Of a stretch of 64,000 bases of DNA, positions 61,701 to 64,000 are shown piece by piece. Made by a program: the position numbers and the translations under genes. Source of the stretch: Melanocharis versteri (lineage: Eukaryota > Chordata > Aves > Passeriformes > Melanocharitidae); assembly GCA_013397845.1 (NCBI GenBank), contig VZTG01006781.1:2168598-2232597 (forward strand), in the 5' to 3' direction. Under the pieces are notes generated by a model. It searched no databases. It had not been told where the DNA came from and was given only the letters and a program-made list of their open reading frames with translations. Position 1 is the stretch's first letter; each line of letters begins with the position of its first letter.

Positions 61701-61993
61701 ATTAAATGCCTTAAAGCAACAGTTCATTTCTGTTCTATTAGCAAATAAAAAGAAAGTGGGTGGAGGGTCTTAAGGGGACAAGAGAAAGCTTAAACGTTTC
61801 TAGTTTATCTGTTACATGCACATTGTACTGTGAACCAGGGAGAAAGTTCCTATTCAGGCAGCGTTAGGGTGACATATCTGGCATTGAACTGGTTGCTTTG
61901 GGCACTGAGCAAGCACTGCAATATTCTTGCAGTTCAACACAGGTATACCTTGTTTGCCTGGACCAATAATAAAAAGTGACTTTATTCCTTCTG
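58747..61993. other. non-coding stretch, no gene recognised
   Basis: Unique sequence with no supported gene, RNA or transposon. Short frames occur on both strands without recognisable content. Confidence 0.6.
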
Positions 61994-62052
61994 CTAGCCC
62001 TGCTTTGAGCAGGTGTTGGCCAGAGTACTCCCTTTCCAACCTTAATGATTCC
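61994..62052 (+). mobile_element. degraded CR1 3' tail (plus)
   Basis: The sequence gctagccctgctttgagcag, then gtgttggccagagtac, then tccctttccaaccttaatga, then ttcc matches the extreme 3' end of an old CR1 subfamily (ccctgctttgagcagggggttggactagatga ... tcccttccaacct). Only about 60 bp is recognisable. Confidence 0.75.
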
Positions 62053-64000
62053 ACCCATGGCAAATGCCTTGTCTCTTATCTTCAAAATAGGCTTCCTTTT
62101 CCTAACAACACCTTCTGGAGCCCCTACAGCTTGATCTTTGCCTCAAGAAAGCTCAGCCTTTGATTTTCCTGTGCTTCTAGTCTGTAATTTCACAGGTCAA
62201 AACCAGAGGCTTTATCTTGAATGCCCCTGTATTTGAAGGGGCTTGGGGATATCTGAGGGGTTGCTGTTGCAAAGGCTATGCTTGTAAAAATACTTCTGGG
62301 ATACATGAGCTATCCTGCGCACCCATTAAGAAAACAGCAGCTCTGTTTTAGGACTATATTGCGTTCTTTTTACACAGCAACAAAAGAAGAAGGACTGTCA
62401 TTGGAACATCTGCTCCTGATATTGTACTGTGATGAAGTGTAAATGCAGGCTGAGCAGGCTATAAATTGCATTATACCATTGCTCCTCCTGACCCTCTAGT
62501 CAGACTAGTTTTCTATTACAAAGACCCCATATTCAGGAGTTTATATCCTAGCTATAAAAGTTTAGTTTAAGCTGAAAGTTGGCATAAAATACCATAACTC
62601 GAGAGTGAATCTCTTTTGTAAACTTAATAACAGCTTGTGATACACTTCAATAGCATCTTTCACAGAAAGAGGATGGAATGTTTAAAATTCACTGCACCCC
62701 CCATGGAAGCATTTACCAGTGGAATCACCTTTGGAACAGGCAGAGTAAAATATTGCTTCTAGTTTAATCTGCAGAGGGAAAGGCTGAGTTTTGATGCCTC
62801 TTGGTAAACTGGGGAGGAAAGCAGAGGATTTTTTTCCTCTGTAAAAGACTAACACAGTTATTATAAACTACTTTTAAAGATTTTTTAAGTTCTAAGCTAG
62901 TTCTAACTTTAGTTATCAATACTATAAAAACTAGAGGCTTCAAAACTAGAAAAAAATCTATTTCTAGTTTTAAAACGCACTGGGTAAGAAATAAAGATTG
63001 CACTCAAACATTTTCCCTTCTTACCTACTTGCAAGTTTTCAGCCTTTGAGTTTTATCTTAGTTCAAACATTTAAGTCAAATCTGTTTCCTCCACAATCTT
63101 GATTTTTACTTCAGTTAATTTGATCCCTTAAATCCCATATTATTGTCGCTGTTCTCTGCGCAGATTAGCAACACTTGAAGATTAATACAAGAATTCAACT
63201 GTTAACCCATGAAGAGCAGACACAACCCAATCTCTTCCAAATAGAAATAGATTCTTAGGAACATTTTCTATGAAAAAGGATCAAAATCTGATCGATATAT
63301 AACTGAGGGTGAATCACAGCTGTTGCTTTGCATGGGAAAGTCCAGTTCCCAACAGTTTCACAGTTAAAAACTCCAGGCACAAAGTGGGCTCAAATTGGAA
63401 TAAATCCAATCCAGGACAGTCTCAGGGGCTTTGCATTTGAGTGAGACGTTATTTCAGCATTAAACAGAGGAGTTTTGATTAATGCATTTTGAAATTCTCA
63501 TCCCAAAGCTCCTGTGATGGAAAGCCTCCTTGGAGGAAGCAGTCTGGGACATAAAGCTGGGATACTTAAGCAAGAGGGCTGCCAAGGGACACCAGTTTTC
63601 CCTGTCTCCTGCTATACAGGTGGAAGCTCCTGTGGCAGGAAGGAAGAGCTGTATATACAGTTGTCAAGATTATCCCCCATTAAAGCCTCCTAACCTGATA
63701 AATATCCTCCTCTCCCAGAAGGATGCGTTGTTTCTTTGCTGTTTTGGACTAATGAGTGTTGATTGTGATACAGATCTTAACATGACCTAGTCACCAGTCA
63801 GGTGAAACTCTTGTCAATTTTTCCGTGTACACGCAGAATTAAAACCTTCCTGAGACCTAATGATCCACGAGGTAAGTGGGAGGAAAGGGGAGGAGGAGTG
63901 ATTAATCTCCCACTGTTTAGCATCGCTTCATTCTTTACAGAAAAACACCTCTTTGCATGAGAGTTTTATAGATTATATCATCATCCAACACCTCAGTATG
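62053..64000. other. non-coding stretch to window end
   Basis: AT-rich unique sequence with no supported gene. A good donor-like site, GAG/GTAAGT, lies at 63869-63877 on the plus strand after a weak acceptor (acacgcag) at about 63830-63837. The interval would be only about 35 bp, so I do not call an exon. Confidence 0.55.

Noticed and set aside
63830..63872. Tiny exon before the strong donor near 63869
   Set aside because: The acceptor is weak and the interval only about 35 bp. Isolated good donor sites are frequent.
1..64000. tRNA, rRNA, snRNA and known microRNA genes
   Set aside because: I looked for tRNA B-box words (ggttcga-type) and familiar mature microRNA seeds and saw none. A covariance-model scan would be needed to exclude weaker candidates.

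Overview
The window looks like nuclear DNA from a bird, and almost all of it is non-coding. The evidence is three chicken-repeat-1 (CR1) LINE tails that carry the bird-type 3' end (a gatgatctta...cttttccaacc block followed by an attctatga-like octamer), more degraded CR1 pieces, and two LTRs of an ERVL-like family that is common in bird genomes. These sit among old amniote MIR-type SINE relics. There is no operon structure and no long reading frame. Stops are dense in all six frames, and the few frames above 130 codons have no recognisable domain. Several of those begin with TTG or GTG rather than ATG. The species cannot be named from this sequence.

Layout. 1-13.3 kb: unique, moderately GC-rich intergenic or intronic DNA with one GA-rich simple repeat. 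13.3-15.1 kb: three MIR-like relics. 18.69-19.6 kb: a strong CpG island, interrupted by a 424-base run of N (18930-19353). It is the best promoter candidate in the window, and its core is missing. 20.8 kb: an inverted-repeat element. 26.3-28.6 kb: three CR1 fragments. 29.5 kb: another MIR. 35.6-36.2 kb: a GC-richer block with two clean stem-loops. 36.38-36.93 kb: an ERVL-type LTR, truncated at its 3' side and split by a nested CR1 tail. 42.66-42.91 kb: AT-rich DNA with a perfect GATA palindrome and homeodomain-type motifs. 43.8 and 45.1 kb: two speculative minus-strand exons. 45.8 kb: a 60-bp tandem duplication. 48.36-48.70 kb: a second, smaller CpG island containing three copies of a 36-bp repeat. 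49.11-49.68 kb: a complete solo LTR on the minus strand. 54.0-54.2 kb: a perfect CRE next to a dense TAAT cluster. 57.9-58.7 kb: a MIR-like relic, a K50-type homeodomain motif cluster and a palindromic amniote MITE-like element. 62.0 kb: a degraded CR1 tail.

Interpretation. The window probably lies in the 5' flank or long first introns of one or two genes whose promoters are the CpG islands near 19 kb and 48.5 kb. No protein-coding exon can be assigned with confidence. I found no rRNA, tRNA, CRISPR array, prokaryotic element or intact virus, and no convincing new system. The most interesting signals are the nested transposon history, the motif-dense AT-rich blocks that could be conserved enhancers, and the promoter hidden by the gap.
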